DNA from: Epinephelus fuscoguttatus
Taxonomy: Eukaryota; Chordata; Actinopteri; Perciformes; Serranidae
Length of the DNA: 64,000 nucleotides
Assembly (NCBI RefSeq): GCF_011397635.1
Contig: NC_064752.1
Coordinates: 4,484,607-4,548,606 of the forward strand
Reading direction: 5' to 3'
The position numbers were made by a program, and so were the translations under genes. Positions 43,541 through 56,532 of the stretch are shown here, piece after piece (position 1 is the first letter of the stretch; every line of letters begins with the position of its first letter). The notes beneath the pieces were generated by a model. It saw only the letters and a list, made by a program, of their open reading frames with translations. It was not told the DNA's origin and did not search any database.

Positions 43541-46379
43541 AGTTAGAAATAAACAGCAAGTTAAGCTCTGTTTATCTCGGGGTACCGCCATTCTGCATGT
43601 CTATGGCCCCTCACAGTGCACAAGTTAAAGGAGCTGAAGGGATCACATTTCACTGGAGTTGTGCATTGTATGATTCCATGTGACAAATAAATATTGATTG
43701 ATAGATAGTTTAACAACACAGACTTGTTGTTCAATCTAAATGTGTGTGTGGGGGGGGGGCAACAATAGGGCACGCAAAGGTGTTGTGTCGAAGTCTGTTC
43801 CCCTGCCAAACAGTGCTTCCCTCCTGTTAAATTGATGTTTCCTGTAGTGCCTCCTCCTGACTAAAATGCATTTAAGACCTATCTGATTTGAATATAAGAC
43901 GATTTACAACTTTGCAAGACCTTTTATTAGTAAATGTGTATTTAATACATTTAAACACTTTTTAAAGACCAACGGCCACCCTATCAAAATAAAGCAATAG
44001 CAGATAGTAGAGGACACTAGATATTGGGAAATATTTCATTTATTTTAAACATCATTGGTTAAAATGTCTTTGGTTTAAATGTCCAGAGTGTAAGATTTAG
44101 GGGGATTTAGTACTGTCTAGCAGTGAGGACTGCAGATTGCAACCAGCTGACACTTCTGCAGGTGAGACTTCCTAACGTGTCCATTATTCAGGAGGTTTTT
44201 ACCAGGAGCCAGATTTTCTGAAGAGGTCTCTTCCTCTCCAAAAAAACAGGCCAGGCGATTGACAACACTGAACATAGCAGTTTCACTTATGAATCAGTGT
44301 TTCTCTGACGCTGTTAGGCATGTCAGAGATGGACTATTAGTATAGCACCTGCTAATGTGTGCTCACTTTTGTTTTTATCAGATAACTTAAGATTCTTACA
44401 TTCAGGAGGTTTTAATGGGAGCTGCAGAAGTCTCAAACGGACCTGCTGATTTTAAATGATAAAGTCAAAGTCAAAAGTCAAAGTGCCTTTATTGTCATTA
44501 TATTGAGAACAATACAACAAAATTTAAAAGTGCTGCTCTGTTAGGTGCCAGATTCACATATCTCATCTCAGATCATACATACATAGATAAATAAATAAAT
44601 AAATAGATAAAATCAATCAATAAAACAAGAATATTGCACATGGAGAAGAAGAGTCAATTATTTGTATTGCATGGAAACACTGAATAAAGCAGTTTAACAT
44701 AAAAAAAAAACCTCGTCATAAAGCGGCTGCTAACGACGGTGGCTGACGTTAATGTCAATGTAGTGTTTTGCTGCAAAAATGGCAGGTAATCATATTCACA
44801 AACAAATAGCCACCTGTACCTCCTCAAATGACAAAACACAGGCCACAGCAACTTGACAACAAAATGAACTGAAAGAGTTTTGCTTTTGCATGAAACCAGC
44901 AGTAGACAAACTTCATTTAACCCTTTTCACTTGACATCACAAATGCAAAACACACCTTCAGTCACAAGCAGAGCAGGAATTTCACGAGGGCCATGGCTCT
45001 CGTGCCCTCCTCATTTGGCCCTGTGGCCTTGAAAAAAAAATCTCCCTGAGAAAAGTAACCCAAGCACTTTTAAGTGAGTATTCTACATTTCCCTTCTGGG
45101 CAATGGACCACTGGGCGCTTAGCCTACATTGTTTTGTCTCCAAAATTAAAGTTATGGACCACTTGCCCTTCACTGAGATCCAATTCTCCCATCACAGCTG
45201 TCACTTTGACCAGTAGAAACACAGAACGATCTGCTGCCGTAGACAATCTAGGGCAACAACACCCCAGCATTTTTAATATTTCCTCTAGGGATGTTACCAC
45301 ACAGAGTAAAAGGAGGAAATGATGGTGTGAAACAGCAGAGGCACTTTGTCAACCCGCTGAGTTAACGTTACTGTCATTAGCATCAAGCTAGCAAACAATG
45401 GTACATCCTCACGGCCGGACATAAAGTAATAACATTAACAAATAGCGGCGGGGCTTTTACTCACCACAACTGCAGAGGCTCCCAGCGTCATTTGAAACAG
45501 ACTACATTATAGACGCTCCGTTATTTATTAATCCCTCTGTGTGTTTATATATTTACTTTTTATCCGCTCCGTTGTCTATGTAAAGTTAACATATCGCACT
45601 GTCATTTCAAACTCAACACTTGTTTCAAATTAAAAGCCCCTTATAACCTCGGCTAGAGAATCCCTCCATTTTCTAAATAGGCTTTTATTCTGAAACATTT
45701 GTCAGAACTTCCTGTGGAAGATACAGTAACTTGACAGTTTACGTGTGGCGCTTCAAATGTAGCTCCTGCCATCTGCTGACACTTTTAGGTGACTACAACA
45801 ACATGTCAGCTGGCACATGAACACACACAGTGACTCAAATAATAGTGAAAGTGATAAAAATAGGACAAGAATAACCCGATGACATCACACACGCCGTGAA
45901 AGACGACCGGGGATAATTGGTGAGTACCAGCGTGTAGCGTGTACCAGGCATAATGCAAGTCCTGAGTCTGAAATATGTCTGTCAGCGAGTCCTGCTCCAC
46001 CTATTTAGACTCCACCGTAGACAACGGCAGCATTTCTCCGACCACGTAGCGAGCCACAAGCTCCGTGGCTTCTTTCAGACTGATAGGTTTAACGTTATCT
46101 CCGTTATTAGAACCAAACGACAGCCGTTGCTGTTTCGGAGCTGAAGGACCAGTGTTCTAAAAGTAACGGAAGTAATTGATGTCTTGTTTGAAAATGTACT
46201 TAAGTATTTGATTACTCAAACAGCAAACTAATGCGTTAGGTTACTTGTTACTGCAAAAAGTAATCAAAGTACTCTAATGCGTTACTTTGTAACGCGTTAT
46301 ACCCAACTCTGAGCTCAACGCGATGACAAAGAAAGGAACTGAAAAAGCTAAAAAATGTATGGAACCTAAAAACTAAAAG
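43541..46379. other. Repeat-rich spacer without receptor genes
   Basis: Pieces seen: 'tcaaagtgcctttattgtcatt' type reversed retroposon tail (44466-44499); an ATAA-type simple repeat (44587-44605); and a terminal piece at about 46240-46311 ('gttactttgtaacgcgtta' then 'cccaactctg') of the kind that ends many fish hAT elements. No intact gene found. Confidence 0.5.
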
Positions 46380-46625
46380 TAAGTAACTATTGTAATTGTG
46401 TGAGATGGATTTACAGTCACACAATTCAAGTATGATAATGAAAAGAACAAGAGATGTCTTTATTTAATATTTATCCACATAGTATTTGTACAGTCTATAC
46501 ACTTGCCACAAACTCATAAATGCTAACTTTAAAAGTAAATACAAATTCCAAAATAAGATCTAGTTATTTAAACAGGATCCTCGGTAGCATTACATCTTTT
46601 GTTATCAATACTTTTTAAAGCTTTG
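46380..46625. repeat. Diverged copy of the 53965-54215 block (gene E upstream flank)
   Basis: The two blocks share 'aagtaactattgtaa', 'ataatgaaaagaacaagag' versus 'caataaaaagaacaagat', and 'aacaggatcctcggtagcat' versus 'gacaggatcctcaacagcat' in the same order and spacing. In gene E this block lies just inside the promoter. Here no receptor promoter follows. Confidence 0.6.
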
Positions 46626-46790
46626 AGTTTGAAAGATGCTGCGCTTTAGCCAATCACAATGGAGGGGGCGTGGCCGAGACGTGCAGGTGTCCCCAGGAAA
46701 TGTGTACCTACAGAAACAGCAAGCTCCGCGTCCATAGCGACTGCTCCACCCAAAACGCCGTCTCGTCAACGTGATTTTTTTTTTTTTTTT

Positions 46791-47030
46791 CCAGCGGATG
46801 TCTTAGTTACAACATGACTGAGCTAACTGGAGTAGTTTCATGTCGTATCCGACAACGGGAGGCTTTAAACAGATGACATCCTGATGTTAGTTTTGCTAAC
46901 TGTCCCTGTCAGCTGCAGCCACTGATGCTTTCTAGACATCGTGATTTCTGAAAACTGAATAAATACCACACAAAGCAACACAAAACTGCTTTGCTAGCTC
47001 AATCATGTTGTAACTAAGATATCTGCTGGA
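46791..47030. mobile_element. Short element with about 35-base inverted repeat ends
   Basis: The left arm 46791-46825 ('ccagcggatgtcttagttac' onward) matches the reverse complement of 46994-47030 ('ccagcagatatcttagttac' onward) with few mismatches. Likely a MITE. No coding capacity. Confidence 0.65.
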
Positions 47031-47674
47031 AAAAATATTTTATTCATGGACTGTTTATTGAGTTATTACCTTATTTTTATACAGTCTGTGGTTATTACAG
47101 ACACCGCTAACGGCTAACGTTAACAGCTAACGGTTAGCCCAGCTAAACGTGCACACAGAAATAGTAACGTTTGTTCAGTTATTGTGTTTATAGACTTAAC
47201 AAACATCAGATTAGTCTACGCGGTGATATAGTGACATGAAAAATGTCATAAATAGCTAAACTCTGCTGGTTTTCTACCCGAAGTATTTGTAAACAACACA
47301 GCGATTCCCTGGGGGCACCGCCGGAAATGAAGGGCATGAGCGATTGCCGAGGCCCCTGCACTTCCATTAGTCGAAAAACTCCGGGCTGTGCCTCCAGAGG
47401 TAAAGGAAGGGGGAAAAAAAGTTTGGGTTTTTTTTACTGATGGATTTCCAGTTTGTCAGTAGTGTGGAATAAACTGTGGCGTCCTGAATGTTTTATGAAC
47501 AGACTCTTTTAGTGACTTACCACTCAGAGGGAACTCATTCAGCGGCTCCTCTGGCAGCAGCACAGCATCTCTCCCTCTCCTCTCTCGTCGTGCACACACG
47601 ATAGTCAGTGTCATCAAGTGATTTTGTCATCAGCGTTTGGTAACGTAAACTTAGGTGAGGAAATCATTTGTTGA

Positions 47675-47714
<40 letters not shown>

Positions 47715-47918
47715 TCCCAGGGGACATTTTTTGTTTTTGGGAGCTGTGTAAATGTCTAATTTGTGGTAGATTTTGTTTAGTTCATCTATTAATATTGTAT
47801 ACAGAATCTGAATCTCACTCTGAGTTACTGTTGTTGTTTACACACTAAAGAAATTAGAAATTAAACCCGTTTCACATGTTGCTTCATCAGATTCGCTCAT
47901 ATACATATCTATATGTAC

Positions 47919-47987
<69 letters not shown>

Positions 47988-48094
47988 TATATATACACAT
48001 GTATGTATGTATGTATGTATGTGTATATATATATGTGTATATGTATGTAGTCATATATGTATGTTTTTTTGGTAATTTGTCATATCGTCAATTG
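47031..48094. other. Spacer 3' of gene E with compound microsatellites
   Basis: TA repeat at about 47678-47712. A compound GT / TA / CA / TATG array at about 47923-48056. No gene seen. Confidence 0.6.
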
Positions 48095-48847
48095 TTAACA
48101 CAACACATACCTTTTCAGATACCTCCTGAAAGTCTTGTCTCGTATGCCATAGATGATGGGACTAAGAGATCGTGGCAGGATCTGTATTATAATATAACAA
48201 GCAAACATGGAGTCTATATGATTCTTAGGGAACGCTTGCCGCAGAGCTTGTTTTAAAGGGGGTTCTACATATGTTACCATACAAAGCAGCAGCTGAAACC
48301 CATGGAGGATGATTGTGTTTCTGGCCTTTGTAGCATCTTTGCTAGCTGTTTTAGCAGTGAACAGAATTCTGAAGTAGGTGTAAAAGATAGTGATCCAAAC
48401 CACAACTAGAAACGTTGAAAACATGATATTTTTCTTCTTGATGATGAGGGGATTTGGGAACACAGTTTGTGCAACACAGAAGACTCTGGAATGAAAAAAG
48501 TCCAGTGGTTCTTTGGCCAAAGTGATGAAGAGATCAGGAAGAGCAGACAATATGCTCGTTGCCCAGATTAAACCGATCAGCATCAATGTTTTGTTGACCG
48601 TACAGACCTGTGGGTGGCGAAGGGGGAGACAGATGGCGATGAAGCACTCCACTGCCATGCAGGCCAGGTTCAGACGAGTGTTTTCAGTGGTGAAAAGAGT
48701 AATCAGGATGAAGATGCAGCAGATGTAGACGTTTATTTTGTGGAGAACGTAGCTGATGACAAACAGGATGATGGTCACCGTCACTTGGATCGTGTCGTTG
48801 ACCACCAGGTGGATGAAAAGGATGTACCGAGGATTTATGTAGAATAT
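48095..48847 (-). CDS. Receptor gene E, main exon (TM2-TM7): odorant receptor 131-2-like
   Basis: 250 codons; with 50464-50613 it gives 300 aa. The acceptor is '..ccccaccttccag' right of 48847, and the exon begins IFYINPRY, phase 0. Ile instead of Met at this position again excludes an internal ATG start. Signature blocks: VVNDTIQ in TM2, MAVECFIAICLPLRH after TM3 (ECF, Phe instead of Tyr, shared with G), DATKARNTIILHGFQLLLCM in TM6 and LSPIIYGIRDKTFRRYLKRYVLC at the end. There is almost no C-tail after TM7/helix 8. The frame is intact. Closest relative is the G exon. Confidence 0.9.
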   Translation of the reverse strand: MFYINPRYILFIHLVVNDTIQVTVTIILFVISYVLHKINVYICCIFILITLFTTENTRLNLACMAVECFIAICLPLRHPQVCTVNKTLMLIGLIWATSILSALPDLFITLAKEPLDFFHSRVFCVAQTVFPNPLIIKKKNIMFSTFLVVVWITIFYTYFRILFTAKTASKDATKARNTIILHGFQLLLCMVTYVEPPLKQALRQAFPKNHIDSMFACYIIIQILPRSLSPIIYGIRDKTFRRYLKRYVLC

Positions 48848-50463
48848 CTGGAAGGTGGGGAAAAAAAGCACACATGAGGGGAAAAATTAGTTGAAAAACC
48901 TGGAGGTTTGAGGTCAGAACTCTAAGCTTGAAATAGGGACACAGTGCTCACCATGTTGGGGGTTCAGTATTTGCCAGTTGTCAATCATTTACATTTGACA
49001 GTGACCTAACATAGCTCGCTGCTTGATACCTTTGAGAAAAAATTGTGATTTGGTCATGAAGATTTATCAGTGGTTCTGCTTGTTCGCTGTTTCAGTTACC
49101 CGGCTCAGCTGCTAGCCTGGTTCCATACCTCAAATTTTTTGTTTTGGTTTTTGTGCTGAACTGTCATGGTGGGGGGTCACATTTTGATGCATGCAGTGGC
49201 ACACGGAGTACACAGGATGTGGACTGATGTACATAATGTGGGACCAAAGCTCACAACCAAGAGTTCCCTCTGGAAACTTTTGACCGCGCACAATTCTCAA
49301 AATTTAGCATAACATGCTGACTGGCGCACAAGTCAGTTACACTATGGCGACTTCAAATCAAACACTCGAGCAGAAAGACCCACGGCTTCACGCAGCTAAA
49401 ACAGCCACGGAGAGAGAGTTGTGTAAAAGATGGGCATAGTGTGTCCATGTTGCTCTACTGTTATAGGGTTTGCATGCAACCACACCTTTGACGGCATCGC
49501 CCAGACATGACAATCACTTAAATAAGGAAAAAGCAACCTGTATTTTGTTGTATTGAACAAGAAATACTTTTTAGTTTTATTGCCTGTTTAGACTTGTTGC
49601 CTCTTGGAAAGATGTTGGTACAGTGTTTAAAAAGTTCCCTTTTTATATATATATGTAATTACAGTAGTTTACAAAGTTGCTAGTGGGCAAAATGCTGCCT
49701 TAGTCCTCAGCAAGAGTCGTGTCCATCTTTGACACTTACTCTACAGTTGAAAATCAACGACAAAAAAGTATCCCTTTATATGTGCTTTGCTTCTTTCTGT
49801 TCTGAACCGTGATTTCGAGCTGTGGCTTTTGTTTACTATTACATGCTTAGTTCCTAAAAGTCTGTGCCCACTGATGGCAAGTTGGAGAAACAAACCAATC
49901 TTCTGGAGATGTCATCTTCCTGTCACTTGCTAGCTGCCTAGATGCATAATTGGAAAATAGACAGAAAAATGGGCAGAAAAGTCTTTATAAAACTGATATA
50001 GCTGTACAGGTAAGTTGACTCACAGAAATAATTACTTCAAGATTTCTTCTACAGTCCAGAAAAAGCATTAAGTTATCTCCTGTTACCAACCACTACTGCA
50101 GCTTCAGTGTTTACTGAAAGTGTTGCGATGGATGTGTCACCTGCTCCTGATTGGTTAGGACAAAACAAAGCAAAAATAATCCCACACAGTAAAGAATATG
50201 AGTATGATGTAAAGTCAAATTTCTGAAGTTCAAGGAAATGGCAGTTTATTCTGATTATCAGACTTACAGTTGTTCACATTCAGATTTTTGATTGAACTAC
50301 ACTCAAATCTAATCCAAACTGTAGTCTTACAGGAAGAACGTCTCTATTTAAACATATGTAGAATTTAAAAGACCTTCACATTTGTCTACAGCCTCCTGTA
50401 GAGCTGCTGAGAACTTCTTTAGTAACTCATTGTTAGTTCCTACATGTCAAATGAATGTCAGAC
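48848..50463. other. Gene E intron 1
   Basis: Non-coding. 48895-49280 aligns with gene G flanking sequence at 62575-62810 and again at 63890-64000, which places those G pieces inside the G intron. No complete repeat recognised. Confidence 0.6.
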
Positions 50464-50613
50464 CTGGTGTTTGCAGAAGGTTTGAATGAGGCCTCCATTG
50501 ATGTAGGTGATGAAGATCCCGAGAAGCACAACAATCACGTTCTTGGTCACAGCTTTAGTGAAGGAGTCTCGATATGGTAAAACCACGGTCACATTGGTAG
50601 ATGATGTGTTCAT
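50464..50613 (-). CDS. Receptor gene E, first coding exon (N-terminus and TM1)
   Basis: 50 codons found by homology: MNTSSTNVTV at the start (two sequons), TM1 KNVIVVLLGIFITYIN, ending QTFCKHQ at a 'gtctga' donor, phase 0. An excellent acceptor 'atcttttcttttcag' stands just upstream of the ATG, so the exon begins at 50622 with 9 bases of UTR. Gln replaces the His of HTF in the other members. Confidence 0.85.
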
Positions 50614-50622
50614 CTTTGGTAA

Positions 50623-52168
50623 CTGAAAAGAAAAGATAAATATTCCTCAATTATAAGTAGATGTTCTCAGCGATTAAAGACAATGGGCCTTATTTCAAGG
50701 ATCTATAGCTCATGGTCTAAAGTGCACAGCGCAAGTGCATTTAGGGTGTGTCTAACTCCACTTTACTAGTTCAATTGTGCATAATTTGGGCACAAAGTAA
50801 GGAGCCAAGGGGTTGTGTTTAGTCCCTAAATTAATAATAGGAGTGCTTTGGGCGTGGCATTAAATTAACCATCTCCCATTCACTTCAAAAGCCAGGTATG
50901 CATGCACCTGGTGCACTGCTATTTACATGACACATTTGACAAAAAAGAGAAGCAGATTACTGCATTAAGTGATGTCACTGCAACACATATCTTGGGACAT
51001 TATTGCAGCAAAACAAATAACTGTGGTTATAAACTTAATAGAAAAAGACAGGACAAAGCTTTTAGCTTCCTAAACTATCAGTAAAATTACTCAGTTCCTC
51101 ATGTGTAAATGTGCACAGTGTCTCTCTTAATGTGGAGTCTGAAAGCAGCTCTGCAGCTCTGCTCTGATCTCTGCTATGTTCACATTTTACAAAATGTCAT
51201 GATGTGTAGATTCAACCACCCTTAAGATATTTGCTTCCCTGTGTGTGTAACAAGCAGAGTGCCTGTGCATTGTAAACCCACCTGTATAGGAGCATCTAAC
51301 TATCTGAAGAACGCGTCCTTTAATTAGCGGCATAGTACTGCATTATTCTGACTTAAGACCTGGTGGTTGTTGGTCATAAGCACAATTGCTTTCCACTGCT
51401 TGAAAATAGCAATATGCCAACAATGCACCTGACCATACCTCATGTTAAGACCTATATGCCCATGGCTGCACAGATGGGCGCAATTACATTTGCTACTTAT
51501 GAAACATACTGTAGGTACCAGCTGTGAAAATGACCACTGTGTTGTCTTTAAACTAGCAAGAGTTGAATCGGAATAGAGGAAATCAGCAGTCATTGAAAAA
51601 AACAGAAAAACGGAAACTAAGAATCAAAATGTGTACAGCTTTGAATAAGAACAGGTTCCTGTTTCACTGTCAGGAGCACAATAATGCCCTTAACACGCTG
51701 GAATTACCAGGCCTCTTCAGACTTCACAATAGAGAAAGGACAGTAGACTGGAGCCACATATTTGAGCCTTACAATTAAGGTAACACAGTCTGTTCAGTCT
51801 AAATTTGCCTATCAACATTATTAATTGATCTAAATGAGCATTAATTAATGTTTTAGCAGAAGGTGGCTACTCAACAGGGTGCTTTGTTTGATTGGTTGGT
51901 ACTTTATCCTGTTGGTGGTGAAAGCAAACAAATTATGGAAGAGGCACCAGGTTGCAGACATACGGCACACATTTTAGTTGATGAAATGTTAAAGCAAGTT
52001 TTTTATTCCGCATATAGGCTACTCCTTTTTACAATTGGAAAATTTGTATCAATCACTTAAGGCATACAACAGTTATAAATAAAAATTAAAATGTAAAACA
52101 AAATTAAATGTTATTCATTTCTATACATTTTTCTATTGTCTGAGACTCAGGGAGCCACTGGGTGGGGG
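50623..52168. other. Gene E 5'-UTR intron with DNA-transposon-like sequence
   Basis: About 50690-51550 has the look of a widespread fish DNA-transposon remnant ('ctttgggcgtggcattaaat', 'catctcccattcacttcaaaag'). I cannot identify its ends. No coding sequence supported. Confidence 0.4.
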
Positions 52169-52172
52169 TTAA

Positions 52173-53127
52173 CCCTATGGGCCCGAACGACACAAAGTGC
52201 GTCCAAATTTACACCTGTTGTTCTCCATGGATTTTCTCCGCAACCGTTCATCATAGTGAGAAAACCATCATCACGTGAAACAGTGGAACCACAGCTTTCT
52301 GACAAGACCAAGCACTTGATGGTAGTTCAATGTTTTGACAACGCAAAAAAAAATGTATAAAGTTACACGAAAATTATGTATAACAAAGCTTTTATACAGC
52401 TTTGCACACACATTACTCTTAAATGGATTACTCGCCAATGTTGTCGCACAGAAATGCCACGCATATTATATGAAACCGCAGGACCGGAGCTTTCCGATGA
52501 CACCAAACACATCATTGTGCTGTCATCCCATCACGCTGTAAATACAGATCAATTGTCTACAAAATCAAAACCTGACGAATTTCTTTACAATCCGTTATAC
52601 AGATCTTGTTATCAGTCACTTCATATAGTGAGGAATAATATTACTATTTTTCTATGATCTTAGATGTAAATATTGCATGTTTCTTTCGGATAAAACACAT
52701 TTTTGACTTCTGAATGAGTCAGTGGAATTTTTTGCAATAATGGAAAAATACTGGCAATCATGTCCGCCTGGCACAAACCACATGTTTTGGACAACTGTCC
52801 CATGTCCCAGCATAATGGTTCTTTTATTGCCAGATTCCAGAGAGTCTCCCCTCTTCATATATGGCAGAATATGTCAACTTCCAACTTGCTATGGTGAGAT
52901 ACATGTCAAAATGTAAGAATTTAGTAACACAGATTTTTTTTCCCCCATTGATATAAAAATTAAATAAAATAAAGGCACATAGTATGACATGTAATGATAG
53001 CAAATCTGGATAGCCCGGATAGCCCACAAGATATAGCATGTGTATGTAGCCTTTATAATGACTGTGATATGAGCTTTAAAGTAAAGGCAGTAAAAATACC
53101 CCCAAAAAAGGCCTAGGGCCCACAGGT
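52173..53127. mobile_element. piggyBac-like non-autonomous element with TTAA borders
   Basis: TTAA at 52169-52172 and 53128-53131. The left end 'ccctatgggccc' and the right end read inversely 'acctgtgggccc' form short terminal inverted repeats of the piggyBac type. Size 955 bases. Two internal segments encode related short peptides (PQLSDKTKHLMVV near 52290 and PELSDDTKHIIVL near 52490), pointing to an internal duplication. No catalytic transposase domain is seen. Confidence 0.7.
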
Positions 53128-53131
53128 TTAA

Positions 53132-54473
53132 GAGCTGCATGTGGCTCCAGAGCAGCAGGTTGCCTCTCCTGGTCTATGGTTAGCATTGATGGAATATCAG
53201 CTGAACAAACTATGGACTGATAAATCACAGTGTAAACCTCTTTAACCACTGAGTGGACTGCAGAGGGGCCAAAGAAAAATAGACTAACTCAGTATTTAGA
53301 GCCCAGTGGCATCGTTGCAGTTCAGTAATGGTCGAGAGTCACTGAAGCTTTTCTGGACTGGACAACAAATTTCACATCCAAATTCCAACAGTATTCTCTA
53401 TCATGCAACACTGTAGGGACATCAACTAAATTGAAGTTTGAAACATACACTTATCATCTTTTCTTTAGGCCATAACAATTTCACTTGTATCTTTGATGAA
53501 ATATCCATTGCTTATCAAAAGAAAAACATCATTATAACAGCTGATATATAACTTTTTAATCAGTCGTGTGTCTTTATATTTCCATCATAACATTGACAGT
53601 AAACAGAGATAAAGACAGGAAGGGTGATAAATCCATAATGCCGTTCATGTCTAGTTTTTAAAAACCCCTGAAACCATAGTTTACAAATCATACTTCCTTT
53701 GTGTTTCATCATCTAACATCAGAAGCTGAGACATCAGACTCACATCTGGTGTTAGCTCTACAATTACTAGAGCTTCATTACAGCCAAAGGTAGATAGTTT
53801 AAACAAAACAGTTTCCCAAATTATTCAAAGGAACAAGACACTGTCGGACATTCAAAGCTGGTGTTGTGAGTTCAGTGTTCTTATGGATAATCTTGCATTA
53901 ATCCACGCAGTGACAACAGTGACACAAGAAAGACGTTCTCACTTCATCGTCTGATTAAAAACTATAAATTAATAAGTAACTATTGTAACTGAATTAGAAA
54001 CGTTAAAAATCATACAAATAAAATGTGACAATAAAAAGAACAAGATTTGTCTTCATTTAAACATTTTCCACTTAGTTTTCTTGCAATCTGTGCAGTTACC
54101 AAACACTCATAAAATGTTCATGTGAAACCTGAATAAAAATTACAAAGTAATATTTTGTTTTTTTAGACAGGATCCTCAACAGCATGACTTCATCTGTTAT
54201 TAATACTTTTTTAAATAGGATTAATCATAAAGTCATGTCTTTGAACTGTCCCTGTTTAAGTTTAGAACAATTTTACTTTTCGTCCATTGAACTGATTTAA
54301 AACTGTGCTGTGAGAATCAGGGAAGTGAAAATATCAAATGTCAGCAGGTAGAAAAGGATCACATTGAACAATCCTAAAAAACACAGGAGAAAAATTCACC
54401 ACGGACAGGCCTGTGTAGTGGAGTCAGAACACAGTTCAAAGCTGTCAAGTAGTTCACAGCAGGTAGTGCTTAC
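53132..54473. other. Gene E upstream intronic/flanking sequence
   Basis: AT-rich. 53965-54215 is homologous to 46380-46625. No gene seen. Confidence 0.5.
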
Positions 54474-54541
54474 CTCAGTTAATGCTTAGAGACCAGGACA
54501 CCAACAATATGACTCCAGGAAATCACAGACTTTAAATGAGG
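54474..54541 (-). promoter_or_regulatory. Gene E promoter and 5' exon (inferred)
   Basis: Homologous to the gene D and F promoters base by base over about 65 bases. The TATA position reads 'tcatttaaagt' instead of 'ccatataaagt'. The exon ends 'aactgag' at 54474 with the donor 'gtaagc'. The weaker TATA match may change promoter strength. Confidence 0.55.
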
Positions 54542-54566
54542 TGTGGTGGCAAATGACCCTGGACTC

Positions 54567-54570
<4 letters not shown>

Positions 54571-54627
<57 letters not shown>
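54571..54627. repeat. GT microsatellite
   Basis: About 57 bases of GT repeat, 30 bases upstream of the gene E TATA position, in the same place relative to the promoter as the GT run of gene D. Confidence 0.9.
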
Positions 54628-54629
<2 letters not shown>

Positions 54630-56532
54630 ACATGTTGAGGTGTTCATGCAACCAAGAGTAGTTGGTGTGTTTTATAAAAAGTTGCAAATCTACAGTGGCC
54701 CCATCATAAATATGGGAAACTAAATGTAAAAGTGTCAGCTTCAATAAACAAACACAGCTTTCACATGTTTATGTAATATTCAACATATTGGTGACTAGAT
54801 TGGGTGATTAAACAGCACATTCTCACTCTGACTGCGTCACATATCAACTTTGGATCATTGACTTTCCATGTTGACATATGACCTGCAAGGTACCCTGGGT
54901 GCATTTGTTGTAAATGTTCTGGGGCACCATGTCAACTTCGGCCAGTTAAACATCGACTCCACTCGTCTGTTCTCGTCAGTACTCGTTTTTTCACTTCAAC
55001 AGGTCATTTTAAACATGGGTAAGTCCATATTTCAATTGTTTTTTATAACGTAATAAGTTAATGACAATTTGTCATTCAATGTCCATGTATTGAGCATGTT
55101 GGATAAACACTGAATGAACGGGCATATTGTTCTGACCATTTTATTTATGTAGTTATGTCTGTAGGCTCTGTGACACAAAATTAAAATTGTAATGAAATGA
55201 GTAGGGTATTGAAAAATGTGTTCGGTTATGCACTGTTGTATTATTTTAAATTATAAACACAGTATTTTCTCCTCATGTTCCTCAGTGCGTGCTGTTGTAG
55301 AGAGAGTCCTTGCTTTCTACTTGTAGGAAGCAAGGACTGTAGATCCACCGAATGTAGGTCCACCCAATCAATCAAAAAAAGGAAGGATCATGGTGTTTTT
55401 CATCACCTTGTGTCTGAACTACACCAGGACAGTGGTCGCCATGGAGATGTAAAAGGATGACTTTTTTTGTGGTTGTCTAATGCTTAAGTCACAGCCCAGG
55501 CCTCGGTATTCAGTTTCGCAATGAGACTGGTTTGGATTGAATTGTAGTAGACAATATTTAAAAAAACAAAAACAAAAAATCAATTTCATAAATTAATTCA
55601 GAAATACCAAACTAGCAGTAAACATCAATTGTAAGCATCATTACACTGTTGATATTGTAACCAGTTCTGGGTATTAATGTGTTTGAAATGAATCTGAGTC
55701 ACTTTACTTTCAGGTATATGAACATGTTTTTCAACAAAACCCTTTTTTCATTTACGTTGTTCACATTTCAGATTGGGACAAATTTCTTTTTTCATTGAAC
55801 AGATTTAAAACAGTTTTGTAGGACTCAGAGGTTTTTGAGGAAAAACATTTCAACAATCATAAAAAGGCAAGTGAAAAATAAAAAGTATACACAAACAAGC
55901 CTGCATTAGCAAAACTATGATTGAAAGGGTCTGTTGTTAACTTTTTATCTGTATGAACTATTTTTATTGCCAATGGGTGAACCGGTTGAAACGCAACATT
56001 AAGACTGAGACTTTAATTTTATATCATGGCACGTTTCAGCAAATTACGTTGCCTACATTTGCAACCTGTGCTGATGGTGTCACAGTGCTCAATCTCATAT
56101 TGCATTAGTAGTAAGCAATAATGACGTGATGAATGTGATATTGTGTTTATAAACAAACTAACAGAGCCACTAGTGTCTGACCAGCTGTGTGCAGTTTACT
56201 GCCGAGTGTGAAGCTTTGCAATCATCAGATACTAGTCTTCTGTCAAAATGTTCTTCTGAGGAGATTTTAGTGAGTCAAGAAGGACATCTGATAAAATTCG
56301 CTGTACCCGTCTGGTACGGGGTTTGGCATTGACCGTTTGTACACCGGCCCAACCCTAAGCATTAGTTAATGAATTGTTTTGCCATATTTTTATTCCGTAC
56401 ACAAAAAATTACAATTCAGTCGTGGAAATTAAATTTCGACCAAACGTGTAGTTTCTAATTTGGACAGAGTAAAGTCAAAGAACTCATCAGTTTTAGGATC
56501 TGACTCCAAGTAAAGGTTTCAGCATTTTCACA
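54628..56532. other. Spacer between genes E and F
   Basis: 55445-55900 aligns with 60965-61700, marking the left edge of the F/G duplication. About 55960-56190 resembles 33399-33650 by gene D. A short plus-strand ORF at 54868-55053 has no recognisable features. Confidence 0.5.

Noticed and set aside
54868-55460. Possible plus-strand gene with an ATGG|gtaagt start exon and an acceptor at about 55285
   Set aside because: After joining, the frame stops within about 14 codons, and neither piece has a recognisable domain.
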